Virus record (IMG/VR): IMGVR_UViG_3300033148_000846
Span: 1-47,975 of that record
Source of the DNA: a virus
Strand: one strand, 5' to 3'
DNA: 47,975 bases
The translations under genes were made by a program, and so were the position numbers. Shown in pieces: positions 25,566 through 33,939 of the stretch. How positions within the stretch are numbered: the stretch's first letter is position 1; each line of letters begins with the position of its first letter. The notes under the pieces were generated by a model that saw only the letters and a list, made by a program, of their open reading frames with translations, did no database searches and was not told the origin of the DNA.

Positions 25566-26249
25566 GACTTCCCAAGGATCCTCACCACCATCACCACCCT
25601 CTGCAGGGGCTTCGTCTTGCTGGGGTTCAGGTTCCTTTGCTTCTCCACCTTCTAGCATACGCTGTAGGATGGAACCATTATACTCCAGATTACCCTTGAT
25701 TTTCTTCTGGAGCCACTCTGGCAGGCTGCCAAAGACTTCTAGGTCAGGCTCATCCAAGTCAAATACCTTGGGAGGGTTGACCAATTCAGGTACATCGAAC
25801 CCTTTCATAGGAGGGGTTACGTTGCCTACGTTATTGTAGATAACAGTTGGGTCTCCTTTCTTAGGGTTCTGTGTTACAGTGATGGTACAAGGAAGACCTA
25901 CCATCTGAGCGAAGTCACCTTCCAGCTCCCCCTTCCCATCAAGAGCTGCTGCTCTCTTGGTCGACTTGGCAAGGTCTTGACTCAGGTGACGTAGAGGGAA
26001 GTCCTCGCTAATCCACCGAGGTTTATCCTTACGGTCATTACCCTCCTCATCCTGTAAGAACTCAGTAGCAAGCTCATATGTGATACTAAGCTCACGAGCT
26101 GGGGGTTTATCTTTTCCTTGGTAAGGACGTTGAGGCTGTAGCCCAAAGTCCAATACTTGTACAACTCTGCCGACGTAGTTACCTACTTCAATCGGGTCTG
26201 CCTTAGGGCCGCCACCCCCAGAAGGGGCTTTACTTGCGTTTAACGCCAT
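25563..26249 (-). CDS. Single-stranded DNA-binding protein
   Basis: 228 residues, about T7 gp2.5 size (232). Covers ssDNA at the replication fork and recruits polymerase and primase-helicase through an acidic tail: here the C-terminus is GGDGGEDPWEV preceded by Glu/Asp/Gln-rich sequence, ending in the aromatic-containing acidic tip typical of this class. The body has an OB-like region with RELSITYELATEF. ATG 26249 has GAGG about 8 bases upstream. It is directly downstream of promoter-like copy D. Confidence 0.85.
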   Translation of the reverse strand: MALNASKAPSGGGGPKADPIEVGNYVGRVVQVLDFGLQPQRPYQGKDKPPARELSITYELATEFLQDEEGNDRKDKPRWISEDFPLRHLSQDLAKSTKRAAALDGKGELEGDFAQMVGLPCTITVTQNPKKGDPTVIYNNVGNVTPPMKGFDVPELVNPPKVFDLDEPDLEVFGSLPEWLQKKIKGNLEYNGSILQRMLEGGEAKEPEPQQDEAPAEGGDGGEDPWEV

Positions 26250-26280
26250 AATATTCCTCTCTTTTCTTTAGTGGGTAGTT

Positions 26281-26315
26281 ATTACATACCCTTGTTGTTA
26301 AAAATGTGCCAGTAA
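26281..26315 (-). promoter_or_regulatory. Promoter-like element, copy D, before SSB
   Basis: On the minus strand: TTACTGGCAC (26315-26306), a 15-base spacer, GGTATGTAAT (26290-26281). It starts right after the DNA polymerase stop codon and 32 bases before the SSB start, an ideal position to drive SSB, RNA ligase and downstream replication genes separately from the polymerase. Less exact in the second half than the three other copies. Confidence 0.6.
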
Positions 26316-28277
26316 TTAGTGACATTCGTACCAGTTATTTCCAATATCGCTCTCCCCCTCATGGGGACATGCTATTTTGTAATGAAGACCAGCATCTCTG
26401 ATGCAATCCTCAGCTATCTTTGAAAACTCTTCTGCAATATCTTCCCGCACTTCACACTGATACTCATCGTGATACCATACAAGGAAGCCCCAATCTGTCC
26501 CGTGTTTCCAACCTTTCTCCTCAGCTCTGTGATACAACATCGTATAGGCCTTAGCCATCATGATCGCTTCATCAGATTGAAGGAGATAGACCAGAATAGT
26601 GTGTTCAGCTTGAATATTGATAGGTCTTCCATCCAATCCTACGACCCATCCATCGTAATACTCAACCTTACCCCACTTGTTAACGCGTCTCTTGGCGTTT
26701 CCCCTCCATTCCTGTAGGAGATTATCAACAAGGATTCCAAAGCCAGCAGAGACGCTTAGAAGGGCCTCTCGTACTCTTGCTCCATCATCCTTTTTACCAC
26801 CAACCATTGCTCCTAATTTATTATCAGAAGCTCCGAACATAAAGGCATAGTTCAAACCTTTTGCCAGACCATACGACACCTCGTACCCTGCAGCAGTCAC
26901 TACTGCCTGATTAACATGGTGTATGGAAGTCTTGTCTTCTTTCTTACCTTCGATAAGAGTTTTGGTAAACGCATCATCACCTACCCTAGCAGCCAACATA
27001 CGGTTCTGGCATCCAGCGGAGTCAGTTCCTACAATCTTAAAGCCTGTCTTGCAGATGAAACATTTTCTCATCCGCTTGCCAAAGAAAGCCTCTGCTCCGG
27101 GGACATTAACTATCCCTCCATGTGTTGCTCGTCCTGTTGCGGCTAGTCCAGTAACTCGTCCAGAGATTCTACCGTCTGGTCTGATGAGTTTAATCCAACC
27201 CTCTAAGACACTCTTCCTGTGCCTACACTGCACCCTCTTAGAGATGTATTTACCAGCATCTGAGGTGATACCATTGAAAGGGTCGTCATAGGAGAGCTTG
27301 GGACTTGTCTTTATCAAATTCCCTTCCGCATCTCTAACCAATTTCTTATCTACCTTCTTGTAATTGTAGACCTCTGGTATCCACCCCTCATCTAAGAGGT
27401 ATTTCTTTGCTTCATCATTACTATCTAGGTTAACCCTTCTATAGCTAATCCTACAGAATGGCCCACCTACCTCTCGACTATCCATCCTATCAATTTGGGT
27501 ATAGGATGTGTCGGAGGTCTCGAAGAACCATTTCTCTACGTTAGAGCTGTACTGCCCGTTCACCATGAAGGGTTTCTTAACCCAGCCATACTCACCAGCC
27601 TTCTTGGTCTCTCCTATCACCACTATATCTGGTAAGAGGGGATTAAGGATTCTGTCGAACCTGTCCATCCAATGTTGTAATAGGCTGATGTTCTGGTCGA
27701 TTTGTTCCCTCGACACTAACCATCCATAGTCTTCTTGCTTCTTCAATATACCAAACAAATCAAAGTTTAGAACATGAGCGTTCCTCCAGTTGAAGCCCTT
27801 CCCTTCTTCGAGGAGAGCCTTATAGATTAAGTGTTGTATCTCCACATCTTCGTCACATCTATGCAACATAGCAGGAGAGAAGGTAGACCAATCGTTGTGC
27901 TCAGGCTTACCCCTTCCTACTCGATACCCCCATGCTTCTACTGAGTGAGGCCCAGCCCTTGAGGAGGGCATGTTAAAGGGCTTCATACGTTTGGGGTTCT
28001 GTGTCCTTGACATGATTAATGTGTCAACCTTCTTGCCCTTGTACTCATAACCAAAGAGTTTCTCAAGGAGAGGCCAATCATAACCTGTGCCATTGTGCAT
28101 GATAAGGACATCTACTGTATCAAGGTAGGCAAGCATTTCCTCTATGTACTTATCGCCATTCAGAGGAGAGAACTTAACCTTCTCGTTAGTTTTAATGTCC
28201 TTGAAGACCCCACAATGAGCCTTCGTAACCGTATCTAGGAGACCATTTGCTTCGAGATCACCTACTACTACTCTCAT
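26316..28277 (-). CDS. Family A DNA polymerase (T7-like) with 3'-5' exonuclease
   Basis: 653 residues (T7: 704). N-terminal proofreading exonuclease: Exo I VVGDLEANG (D7, E9), Exo II MHNGTGYDWP, Exo III RCDEDVEIQHLIYKALL. Polymerase: motif A KIVGTDSAGCQNRMLA with catalytic Asp, motif B region IHHVNQAVVTAAGYEVSYGLAKGLNYAFMFGA, and motif C VWYHDE (H603-D604-E605). Processivity probably comes from host thioredoxin in T7, but no clear thioredoxin-binding insertion was identified here. Start overlaps the 56-residue gene upstream by one base (TAATG). Confidence 0.93.
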   Translation of the reverse strand: MRVVVGDLEANGLLDTVTKAHCGVFKDIKTNEKVKFSPLNGDKYIEEMLAYLDTVDVLIMHNGTGYDWPLLEKLFGYEYKGKKVDTLIMSRTQNPKRMKPFNMPSSRAGPHSVEAWGYRVGRGKPEHNDWSTFSPAMLHRCDEDVEIQHLIYKALLEEGKGFNWRNAHVLNFDLFGILKKQEDYGWLVSREQIDQNISLLQHWMDRFDRILNPLLPDIVVIGETKKAGEYGWVKKPFMVNGQYSSNVEKWFFETSDTSYTQIDRMDSREVGGPFCRISYRRVNLDSNDEAKKYLLDEGWIPEVYNYKKVDKKLVRDAEGNLIKTSPKLSYDDPFNGITSDAGKYISKRVQCRHRKSVLEGWIKLIRPDGRISGRVTGLAATGRATHGGIVNVPGAEAFFGKRMRKCFICKTGFKIVGTDSAGCQNRMLAARVGDDAFTKTLIEGKKEDKTSIHHVNQAVVTAAGYEVSYGLAKGLNYAFMFGASDNKLGAMVGGKKDDGARVREALLSVSAGFGILVDNLLQEWRGNAKRRVNKWGKVEYYDGWVVGLDGRPINIQAEHTILVYLLQSDEAIMMAKAYTMLYHRAEEKGWKHGTDWGFLVWYHDEYQCEVREDIAEEFSKIAEDCIRDAGLHYKIACPHEGESDIGNNWYECH

Positions 28278-28447
28278 TATGCTTCATCACCTCCTGCTGG
28301 GAAGAATGCGTTTAAGTTGTTAGTGGCTTGTTCTACATCTTTGTAGTACTGTTTACAGGTGTACCCATCCACATACAAAGGGTGGTCTCTCTCCTCCATT
28401 TGTGTTAGCTCCAGATACTTATCTAAGTAGTCTGTAAATGTGTGCAT
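28277..28447 (-). CDS. Small hypothetical protein between sigma factor and DNA polymerase
   Basis: 56 residues, too short for standard listing but strongly supported: its ATG overlaps the sigma factor stop (TGATG), a GAGGAGGGAG run lies upstream, and its TAA overlaps the polymerase ATG (TAATG). Acidic, with a DYLDKYLEL start and a VDGYTCKQYYKDVEQATNNLN centre. Unrecognised; probably couples sigma and polymerase translation. Confidence 0.65.
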   Translation of the reverse strand: MHTFTDYLDKYLELTQMEERDHPLYVDGYTCKQYYKDVEQATNNLNAFFPAGGDEA

Positions 28448-28935
28448 CACTCATCTCCCTCCTCTCCATACTTATCCTTCATACCAGCCCTGAACTCCTC
28501 AACAAAATATCTAGCGTTACGAATAGATGAATCCGTAATCAACTCAATATCCTGATAGGAATACCCAAGATTGAAGAAGAGGTGTATAACATTACGTCTC
28601 TCATCATTCTCAATAGCTTGGATATCCTCTTGGATATGATCCGTCAAGTCCTTGAGGTCATGAGTGTCCTCTACAGGAATCTCAGCATCTGGGTCAGCTT
28701 CAATATGCTTCATGAACTTCTCACGTTGATAAGTCCGTACCGAGTTATTAAGGATAGTATTGAACCATGCCCCTAGCTCACGCTTCTCTGGGTCAAAGCT
28801 CTTCCAGTATTCTACAGCCTTACGGAAGGCATCCATTACAATGTCCTCCGCATCATCAGGGTGTCGTACCCTAAAGTTAGCTCTCTTTACCAGTGTATCA
28901 TATTCCTCTGCAAAGAAATGTCTCAGTTCTTTCAT
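28447..28935 (-). CDS. ECF-like RNA polymerase sigma factor
   Basis: 162 residues with only regions 2 and 4. Region 2: HPDDAEDIVMDAFRKAVEYWKSFDPEKRELGAWFNTILNNSVRTYQRE (about residues 24-74), matching the core-binding and -10 recognition helices. Region 4: NDERRNVIHLFFNLGYSYQDIELITDSSIRNARYFVEEFRAGM (about 110-152), a helix-turn-helix for -35 recognition. The product would redirect host RNA polymerase to phage promoters, as phiEco32 gp36 does (established for that phage). Start ATG with GGAGGAGGAAG upstream; it overlaps the 51-residue gene before it (ATGA). Confidence 0.85.
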   Translation of the reverse strand: MKELRHFFAEEYDTLVKRANFRVRHPDDAEDIVMDAFRKAVEYWKSFDPEKRELGAWFNTILNNSVRTYQREKFMKHIEADPDAEIPVEDTHDLKDLTDHIQEDIQAIENDERRNVIHLFFNLGYSYQDIELITDSSIRNARYFVEEFRAGMKDKYGEEGDE

Positions 28936-29087
28936 TCTTCCTCCTCCTCTATCAAACGATAGAGAGCTGTTACTGTTGCTGTTAGTTCTGTCAGTATGTC
29001 TAACACTTCCTTATTCGCAGGTTGTGCTTGTAAGTCAGCTACCATACTGTAGAATCGGGATTCAAGTTCCTCTCTATCACCTTTCAA
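28932..29087 (-). CDS. 51-residue acidic protein, TTG start, coupled to sigma factor
   Basis: TTG 29087 has AGGAGG 6 bases upstream; the stop overlaps the sigma factor ATG (ATGA). The protein is helical and ends in a run of Glu (LIEEEEE). The rare TTG with a perfect ribosome binding site and the coupling to sigma suggest a real gene, perhaps setting sigma factor output or binding it; that role is a guess. Confidence 0.6.
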   Translation of the reverse strand: MKGDREELESRFYSMVADLQAQPANKEVLDILTELTATVTALYRLIEEEEE

Positions 29088-29092
29088 GGATA

Positions 29093-29144
29093 CCTCCTAA
29101 ATTTTTGTAGGGTAAATTACGAGTCTCAGTACTCCCTTTGGGAG
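29093..29144 (-). promoter_or_regulatory. Repeated 5'-leader module, copy 1
   Basis: On the minus strand: hairpin CTCCC-AAA-GGGAG (29144-29132), a 13-base link containing TACTGAG, the block AATTTACCCTACAAAAATTT, then AGGAGG. The same arrangement occurs at 33939-33888, 36495-36446 and 38030-37968. It serves the TTG-started gene before sigma. AATTT/AAATT can pair as a small hairpin next to the ribosome binding site, hinting at translational control. Confidence 0.55.
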
Positions 29145-29151
29145 ACAAGGC

Positions 29152-30222
29152 TCAGTCCTCTCCTTTTTCAGCCTTTCTTTCACCGTCCAGCACCCTTACC
29201 ATTGCTTCAAAATCAAGTTCGCGGAGTGGAGGTACGGGGGGTGGCGCTGGAGCTACGAATCCCATCTCTATTTCTGCTCGGCGAAGGTCGCGGGGTGCTG
29301 GCACCTTACCTTGGTGGTCACGGTGTTTCACATCTGCGGGGTGTCCCCATACTGCTTCATGGCCTTCGGGAAAAACGAGTGCAGGTTCCTCTTCCTTTTT
29401 AACAACCTTTTTCTTCCCATCCTTTGGATACATATCCCAATCCACCAAGTAAGCGATGTCTTGAACTCGTCTCGCACCATCCAGAATCTTTCGGCTACGT
29501 CCAAGACCTTTAAAGAAAGAGCGATGATGCTTCCCTAACATATCTTTGCTAAAGACCTTAGGTTCCTTTTCTGAGAGTGCTGCGATAATCTCCATAGGAT
29601 TCTTGAAAGTCTTAGCTGCCTCCCGAAGAGAGAGAAGGGTTGATGTCCACTTCATAATCCTCTCTTCATCGAGAGTTCCTTCGAGAGAGCGTAGCTCCAC
29701 CGTACCATACTTGTTTAGAGACGCTAAGTTAATAGCGGAGTATCTCACCTGATTCTCTAGATACCCTCTCTCTTTCTCTCTTGCGAATGCAAGGAAAGAT
29801 ACTAACAAACCTTCAGCATCTTTTGATTGAAGGCAGAAGAGGTTACCATCTCGGTCGTCACCACACCAGCCTACTAAAAGTTCCTCGAAGATAAAGAGGA
29901 GGGTTAGGAAATTGAATAGCTCAATCATTTCCAGTCCAGTACAATTTATATGGACATGTGTAGAAGTTCTCCGGCTCATGTCTACAACAGAACCATGTTC
30001 CTTCAAGCATCCATTCAACTCTTCAAGAGCTATCTTCAAACCCTTGATTTCTACAGGTCGGCGTAAGACATATTCTACATTGTCCTCCCCTCTGAGAGAC
30101 CCATCATGTTCCAGATGCCAGTAGTCTAAATGACCTTTGAAGAGATGCTTTCCCTCCACCTCAATCTCTACGCCTACATCTTCCTTTACAGGAACCGTAT
30201 TAAAAAATCGTTGTACCTTCAT
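29152..30222 (-). CDS. Amidoligase (amidoligase_2-type COOH-NH2 ligase)
   Basis: 356 residues. The glutamine-synthetase-like amidoligase fold joins a carboxylate to an amine using ATP. Visible: V-G-V-E19-I-E21-V-E (Mg-binding strand), HLEHDGSLRG (about 36-45), EYVLRRP (50-56), HVHINC (89-94) and Y-G-T-V-E175-L-R-S-L-E-G (about 172-182), the characteristic order of this family. The C-terminal part is Lys/Pro-rich (PAPPPVPPLRE). First-described in bacteria and phages by Iyer, Aravind and colleagues. Overlaps the next gene upstream by 4 bases (ATGA) in a dense amide-forming cassette. Confidence 0.85.
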   Translation of the reverse strand: MKVQRFFNTVPVKEDVGVEIEVEGKHLFKGHLDYWHLEHDGSLRGEDNVEYVLRRPVEIKGLKIALEELNGCLKEHGSVVDMSRRTSTHVHINCTGLEMIELFNFLTLLFIFEELLVGWCGDDRDGNLFCLQSKDAEGLLVSFLAFAREKERGYLENQVRYSAINLASLNKYGTVELRSLEGTLDEERIMKWTSTLLSLREAAKTFKNPMEIIAALSEKEPKVFSKDMLGKHHRSFFKGLGRSRKILDGARRVQDIAYLVDWDMYPKDGKKKVVKKEEEPALVFPEGHEAVWGHPADVKHRDHQGKVPAPRDLRRAEIEMGFVAPAPPPVPPLRELDFEAMVRVLDGERKAEKGED

Positions 30223-30776
30223 GCCATCACCTCTTCCACGTATTTATCCATATAAGAATACTTGTCATACAACTCAAGAGTATTCCCATCAAAAGAACCT
30301 ATGCGCTCACCCCTATACTCCAAAAATCTACCGCCATTTCTCATGGCTATCTGAAAGTTTCTGTGGAAGATACCACCCTCTTTAAAGGCTTGCTTGAAGG
30401 TCTTAAAGCGACCTTGGATGGTATTAGCTAAAGAGAGACGTTCTCCTCTGGAGCCAAAAGAGATTCTCCTTGCGGCACCACCTGAGACTCCTACACTCTC
30501 GGGGTGCAACCCTTGCTTCCATCTTCTACGGGGAATCCTGAAGTGGAAATGAATATCCCCACGAACATCCACACCATAACCTAGAGGTACTGGCTTGAAG
30601 TTGAGGAGGGGGTCGTTGATAGCTATGTTCTCTCTCTTCTCTGTTCTTAAATAAGAGACCTCAAGAGTAACACTCTTCCTATTAACATAACAACCGTGGA
30701 CTAGGATAGGCTTCTTCCCATAACGTATCACAGAACCATCTAGGTACCGTCTTGCGTCTTCAACATTGTCATACAT
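30219..30776 (-). CDS. Unknown partner protein inside the amidoligase cassette
   Basis: 185 residues, no recognised domain. Basic and beta-rich in the N-terminal half (ILVHGCYVNRKSVTLEVSYLRTEKREN), Gly/Arg-rich in the middle (SGGAARRISFGSRGERLSLAN). It is translationally locked between the two amidoligases (8-base overlap upstream, 4-base downstream), which argues for a shared role such as carrying, binding or presenting the substrate. Confidence 0.7.
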   Translation of the reverse strand: MYDNVEDARRYLDGSVIRYGKKPILVHGCYVNRKSVTLEVSYLRTEKRENIAINDPLLNFKPVPLGYGVDVRGDIHFHFRIPRRRWKQGLHPESVGVSGGAARRISFGSRGERLSLANTIQGRFKTFKQAFKEGGIFHRNFQIAMRNGGRFLEYRGERIGSFDGNTLELYDKYSYMDKYVEEVMA

Positions 30777-31560
30777 TTGGCACCTCCAATTTAGCTTTCT
30801 TGATGATACCGAGGGCTGCCTCTACGTTAGAGGTGTTAATAATCTCTTGTATGTCTCCAAATTCTTTCTGAAGAACAACCCCATCAAGGAGGTCAGTAGC
30901 AGCTCTCTTGGAAGCTCGGAAGGCCCATGCCATCAGCTCCTTAGATTGCAACCAACGGTTACTGAGGACACGATACTCCACCCCATAAGGCTTGATACGA
31001 TGAGCCCCAGCCTTCCCATATAGCTCTCGACGCTTGGTATCAGGGTCTAACAAAAGGGAGGGAAGTCCAAGGTAGAAGTCCATTTGACGTACCAAAGCCT
31101 TAGCTTTCATTGAATGACCAACATCAAGGATGTCTTGGTCTTCTGTCCAGCCTACATGGATATGCCCAGAACCTGTACGAAAGCTCACTTTAGCATCCGG
31201 TATATCGTTCTGCTTACCTGACCATGCGTTGAAGTCTGGGTCACACCCTAGCTCTGTCGCCTTAGCCGGTTGGTTCTCCATATATGCCTCAGAGAAAGTT
31301 GCAACAGGTTCTGCTACAAGGTCATACTCAGGCACCATAGCCTTCAGTTGTGTGAGTACAGCATCAAGATTGAAGACAAAACCTTCCTCATCCATAGCTG
31401 GGTCAATATTAAATTCAAGGGCCATGCCATCGACCTGTACAGCACCGTGTTCGACAGGGAAGGGGTTTTCTTTATCTCCCTCAATCAAACCATAGCCTGA
31501 CTTGAACTCTCCATCCTGAGCTACAAATAACTCAGGGTCTGCTCCAAATTTAAAATTCAT
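30769..31560 (-). CDS. phiEco32-type COOH-NH2 ligase (second amidoligase)
   Basis: 263 residues. The N-terminal FGADPELFV (residues 5-13), E-H-G-A-V-Q-V-D-G-M-A-L-E (about 36-48), GHIHVGW (131-137) and GVEYRVLSN (192-200) are hallmarks of the phage COOH-NH2 ligase family first seen in phiEco32-like phages. Being a different amidoligase subfamily from the neighbour at 29152, it points to two distinct amide bonds being formed. Start ATG overlaps the amidotransferase stop (ATGA). Confidence 0.87.
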   Translation of the reverse strand: MNFKFGADPELFVAQDGEFKSGYGLIEGDKENPFPVEHGAVQVDGMALEFNIDPAMDEEGFVFNLDAVLTQLKAMVPEYDLVAEPVATFSEAYMENQPAKATELGCDPDFNAWSGKQNDIPDAKVSFRTGSGHIHVGWTEDQDILDVGHSMKAKALVRQMDFYLGLPSLLLDPDTKRRELYGKAGAHRIKPYGVEYRVLSNRWLQSKELMAWAFRASKRAATDLLDGVVLQKEFGDIQEIINTSNVEAALGIIKKAKLEVPNV

Positions 31561-32846
31561 AGCCCACCTCCTGTACTAAGGTAATCCTCAACCATAGGGA
31601 TAGTTTTACAATCCTCACAAAGGAATTCGTCTTCGTTTATGAAGAGATTTTTCTCTGTTGCAACCACGGGACTTGCGCACCAACAGCATCCTTTAGCTGT
31701 TGCTTTTTTCCATTCAGCTTTGTTAAGATCTTTGCCATCATAGCCTTGAAAGGTGGCATCCTCGTCCTCCTCCCCCTCCTTAAAGTCAAGCTCTAACACC
31801 TCTTCCTCTGAAGGTTCGTCGAAGATACCGATACTATCAGAGATACCCACGATATACTTAGGTATCGTACTGCTGTCAGCGTAGTGAGAGAGCCTTACTG
31901 TTACAAATTTCTCTGCTCCTCTCGCAGTCTCTAGTGCAAGGAAGACTCGATTATCAAGCACTCGTACCTCAATGTCGAGATTACCAACTACGATATCCTC
32001 AAGAGGCAGTAGCTTGATATAATCCCTACCGTAGTGACCACCTTGTACTGTATCCCCTATCTGGCATTCAATCTCTTTCCCCAGATATTTATCAAGCTCA
32101 CCTAGCTTTCTTTTAGTTGAGATTCTGCTCACATTAGTCGCAGGAGCTGGTTTGTAATGCTTCAACGTACGGATAGAGGGAGCTGCTACTTGCTTACCAA
32201 CATCAGGTATCTTGAAAGTGAATAAGGAATGCTCACCTACAGGGTAGATTTTCTCTCGTGCTATATGGTTGCGGTCAAGAATCCAATCCAACATCTTCCA
32301 CTCACTCGCATAGTAGACATTCTTTTTATCCTTACTGAAGCAGTAATGGAGGGGTCGCTCAGAATTCCGAAGGAAACTGATAGTCTGCTCTTTGGCATTA
32401 TGCCACACCAGAGCATAGGCTCCGTTAAGTTTCTCAACAGTCTCCTCAACACCAATCTTATCGAAGGCATAGTAGATATTCTCACTATCCACCGTGAAGT
32501 CGGCATGGTCTGGGAGGAGATATTGACCCCTTAGTGTGCCGTTATGCACCCCTGAGAAGTCCCCATAGCTAAAGGGGTGGGCGTTGGTAGTATTAACCTT
32601 ACCCTTAGTCGCCCAACGATTGTGAGCAATAACAGCTTTAGCGTTGAGGTACTGTTGCGTCTTCTCAAACTCTAAGAAGTCAGGGCCAGTTACGGCCTTC
32701 TTAAAGATACGGGCTTGGTTCTGATAACCTACAGATACCATACCAGTACTATCGGATCCCCGAAAGGTATCTGCATAGATAAGCTGTTGCAGCACTTCCT
32801 TCTGAGGTTTATTTAAATCACCAATGACACCTACGATTCCACACAT
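31557..32846 (-). CDS. Class II glutamine amidotransferase with C-terminal zinc motif
   Basis: 429 residues. The Ntn-type glutaminase releases ammonia from glutamine: nucleophile C2 (MCGIVGVIG), FRGSDSTG (28-35), HNRWATKG (75-82), NAHPF (88-92) and HNG (101-103), matching the PurF/AsnB glutaminase. Residues 240-380 are not the PurF or AsnB synthetase domain, so its partner enzyme must be separate, probably the amidoligases or ATP-grasp beside it. The C-terminus has CCWC (about 389-392) and LCEDC (about 412-416), a likely zinc ribbon. Ends in TTGGGL. One-base overlap with the ATP-grasp gene. Confidence 0.88.
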   Translation of the reverse strand: MCGIVGVIGDLNKPQKEVLQQLIYADTFRGSDSTGMVSVGYQNQARIFKKAVTGPDFLEFEKTQQYLNAKAVIAHNRWATKGKVNTTNAHPFSYGDFSGVHNGTLRGQYLLPDHADFTVDSENIYYAFDKIGVEETVEKLNGAYALVWHNAKEQTISFLRNSERPLHYCFSKDKKNVYYASEWKMLDWILDRNHIAREKIYPVGEHSLFTFKIPDVGKQVAAPSIRTLKHYKPAPATNVSRISTKRKLGELDKYLGKEIECQIGDTVQGGHYGRDYIKLLPLEDIVVGNLDIEVRVLDNRVFLALETARGAEKFVTVRLSHYADSSTIPKYIVGISDSIGIFDEPSEEEVLELDFKEGEEDEDATFQGYDGKDLNKAEWKKATAKGCCWCASPVVATEKNLFINEDEFLCEDCKTIPMVEDYLSTGGGL

Positions 32847-33688
32847 TACGCTGCCTCCTTCATCTTAGCTTTCTCTGTGATAGCTGGATGAATAAATTTC
32901 AGATACCCACCACGCTCATCTACCAGAGGGATACGTTCCTTACCATTCTCTACGATATAATCGAGAGCCTTAGCCATACATTCCTGACGGTATGGGCTGG
33001 TGAGGGAGGGTGCAGAGTTAATCTCAAGGATAGTAGCATTGCCTTCAGCGTCCAACATAACGTCTACGCCGCCGAAGTCTAGCTCTGACAGATTGAAACC
33101 CTCAATAGCAACACGTACAGCCTTGAGAGGCCAAGCATCCCATCGTACATTATCAAAGCGACCACCCTTAGCCACGTTCCATGCAATAGCATCGGGATTG
33201 TCAGGAGTCTTCTGAGCTACACATACAGCTCGACCCTGCACTACGAACACACGATACTCAGCCACCTTCTTGATGTACTTGGAGATATAGTATCCCTCTC
33301 CACATTTAAGGGCAGCGGCGGCAATCTGTTGTGTTGTATTGCAGAGATAAACATGACGACCTTGTGCATGTTTAGCAGGTCGCACGATAACACCACCCTC
33401 AGGTATTACAAAACCGATAGCATCCTTATGGAACCATGTCTCAGGACATAGCTCATGCTTCTCTAATACCTTACGGAAACCTACCTTATCATTCACCCCA
33501 TGAATAGCCTTAGCGGTGTTCAAGACATTCTTGGCCGGTACATTTGAGGTACATCCCCAACGAATATACAGGTTATCATCTGGTAGGGGTTTATCATTAC
33601 GAACCCAACCAATACCAGTCTTACTGAACTGGGCAATGCCTTTACAGCTAGACATCCCTAGCTTACGTCGTCGAATAATTGTAGCCAT
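32846..33688 (-). CDS. ATP-grasp ligase (RimK-like)
   Basis: 280 residues. ATP-grasp enzymes form amide bonds via an acyl-phosphate. The lysine-bearing strand GGVIVRPAKHAQGR (about residues 98-111) binds ATP; EYRVFVV follows; the Mg-binding end is FGGVDVMLDAEGNATILEINSAPSLTSP (about 220-247) with its D-x-M and E-I-N triad. Similar proteins accompany amidoligases in phiEco32-like phages. A possible C-to-N peptide ligase in this cassette; the substrate is unknown. Short gap (1 base) to the next gene upstream. Confidence 0.88.
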   Translation of the reverse strand: MATIIRRRKLGMSSCKGIAQFSKTGIGWVRNDKPLPDDNLYIRWGCTSNVPAKNVLNTAKAIHGVNDKVGFRKVLEKHELCPETWFHKDAIGFVIPEGGVIVRPAKHAQGRHVYLCNTTQQIAAAALKCGEGYYISKYIKKVAEYRVFVVQGRAVCVAQKTPDNPDAIAWNVAKGGRFDNVRWDAWPLKAVRVAIEGFNLSELDFGGVDVMLDAEGNATILEINSAPSLTSPYRQECMAKALDYIVENGKERIPLVDERGGYLKFIHPAITEKAKMKEAA

Positions 33689-33689
33689 T

Positions 33690-33881
33690 TCACTTACCCC
33701 TTTCTGCGTTTAAGATAGCAACTAAGTTACGAATTGGTGGGTATTCCCACCCAGAGAGTCTGTAGATAACCTTGCCGTCTCTCTGAAGAGAGAATGTATT
33801 ACGAGAGGGGCTAACAGCAGAGGCAATTTTTTCCCTAAGAGTGCGTTTTTCAGCGACCTCATAAGTATAGCCTTTTTCCAT
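33690..33881 (-). CDS. Small hypothetical protein in the amidoligase cassette
   Basis: 63 residues, basic, with TFSLQRDGKVIYRLSGWEYPPIRNLVAILN in the second half. ATG 33881 has a strong AGGAGG 7 bases upstream from leader module copy 2. No family recognised. Could be a small peptide substrate or a regulator, both unproven. Confidence 0.6.
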   Translation of the reverse strand: MEKGYTYEVAEKRTLREKIASAVSPSRNTFSLQRDGKVIYRLSGWEYPPIRNLVAILNAERGK

Positions 33882-33887
33882 TTCACA

Positions 33888-33939
33888 CCTCCTAAATTTT
33901 TACAGGTAAATTGGTAGCACTAGCACCCTCTTTTAGAGG
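33888..33939 (-). promoter_or_regulatory. Repeated 5'-leader module, copy 2
   Basis: On the minus strand: hairpin CCTCT-AAA-AGAGG (33939-33927, containing the stop codon of the upstream gene), GTGCTAGTGCTACC, AATTTACCTGTAAAAATTT and AGGAGG (33893-33888). Same architecture as copies at 29144, 36495 and 38030. Confidence 0.55.
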
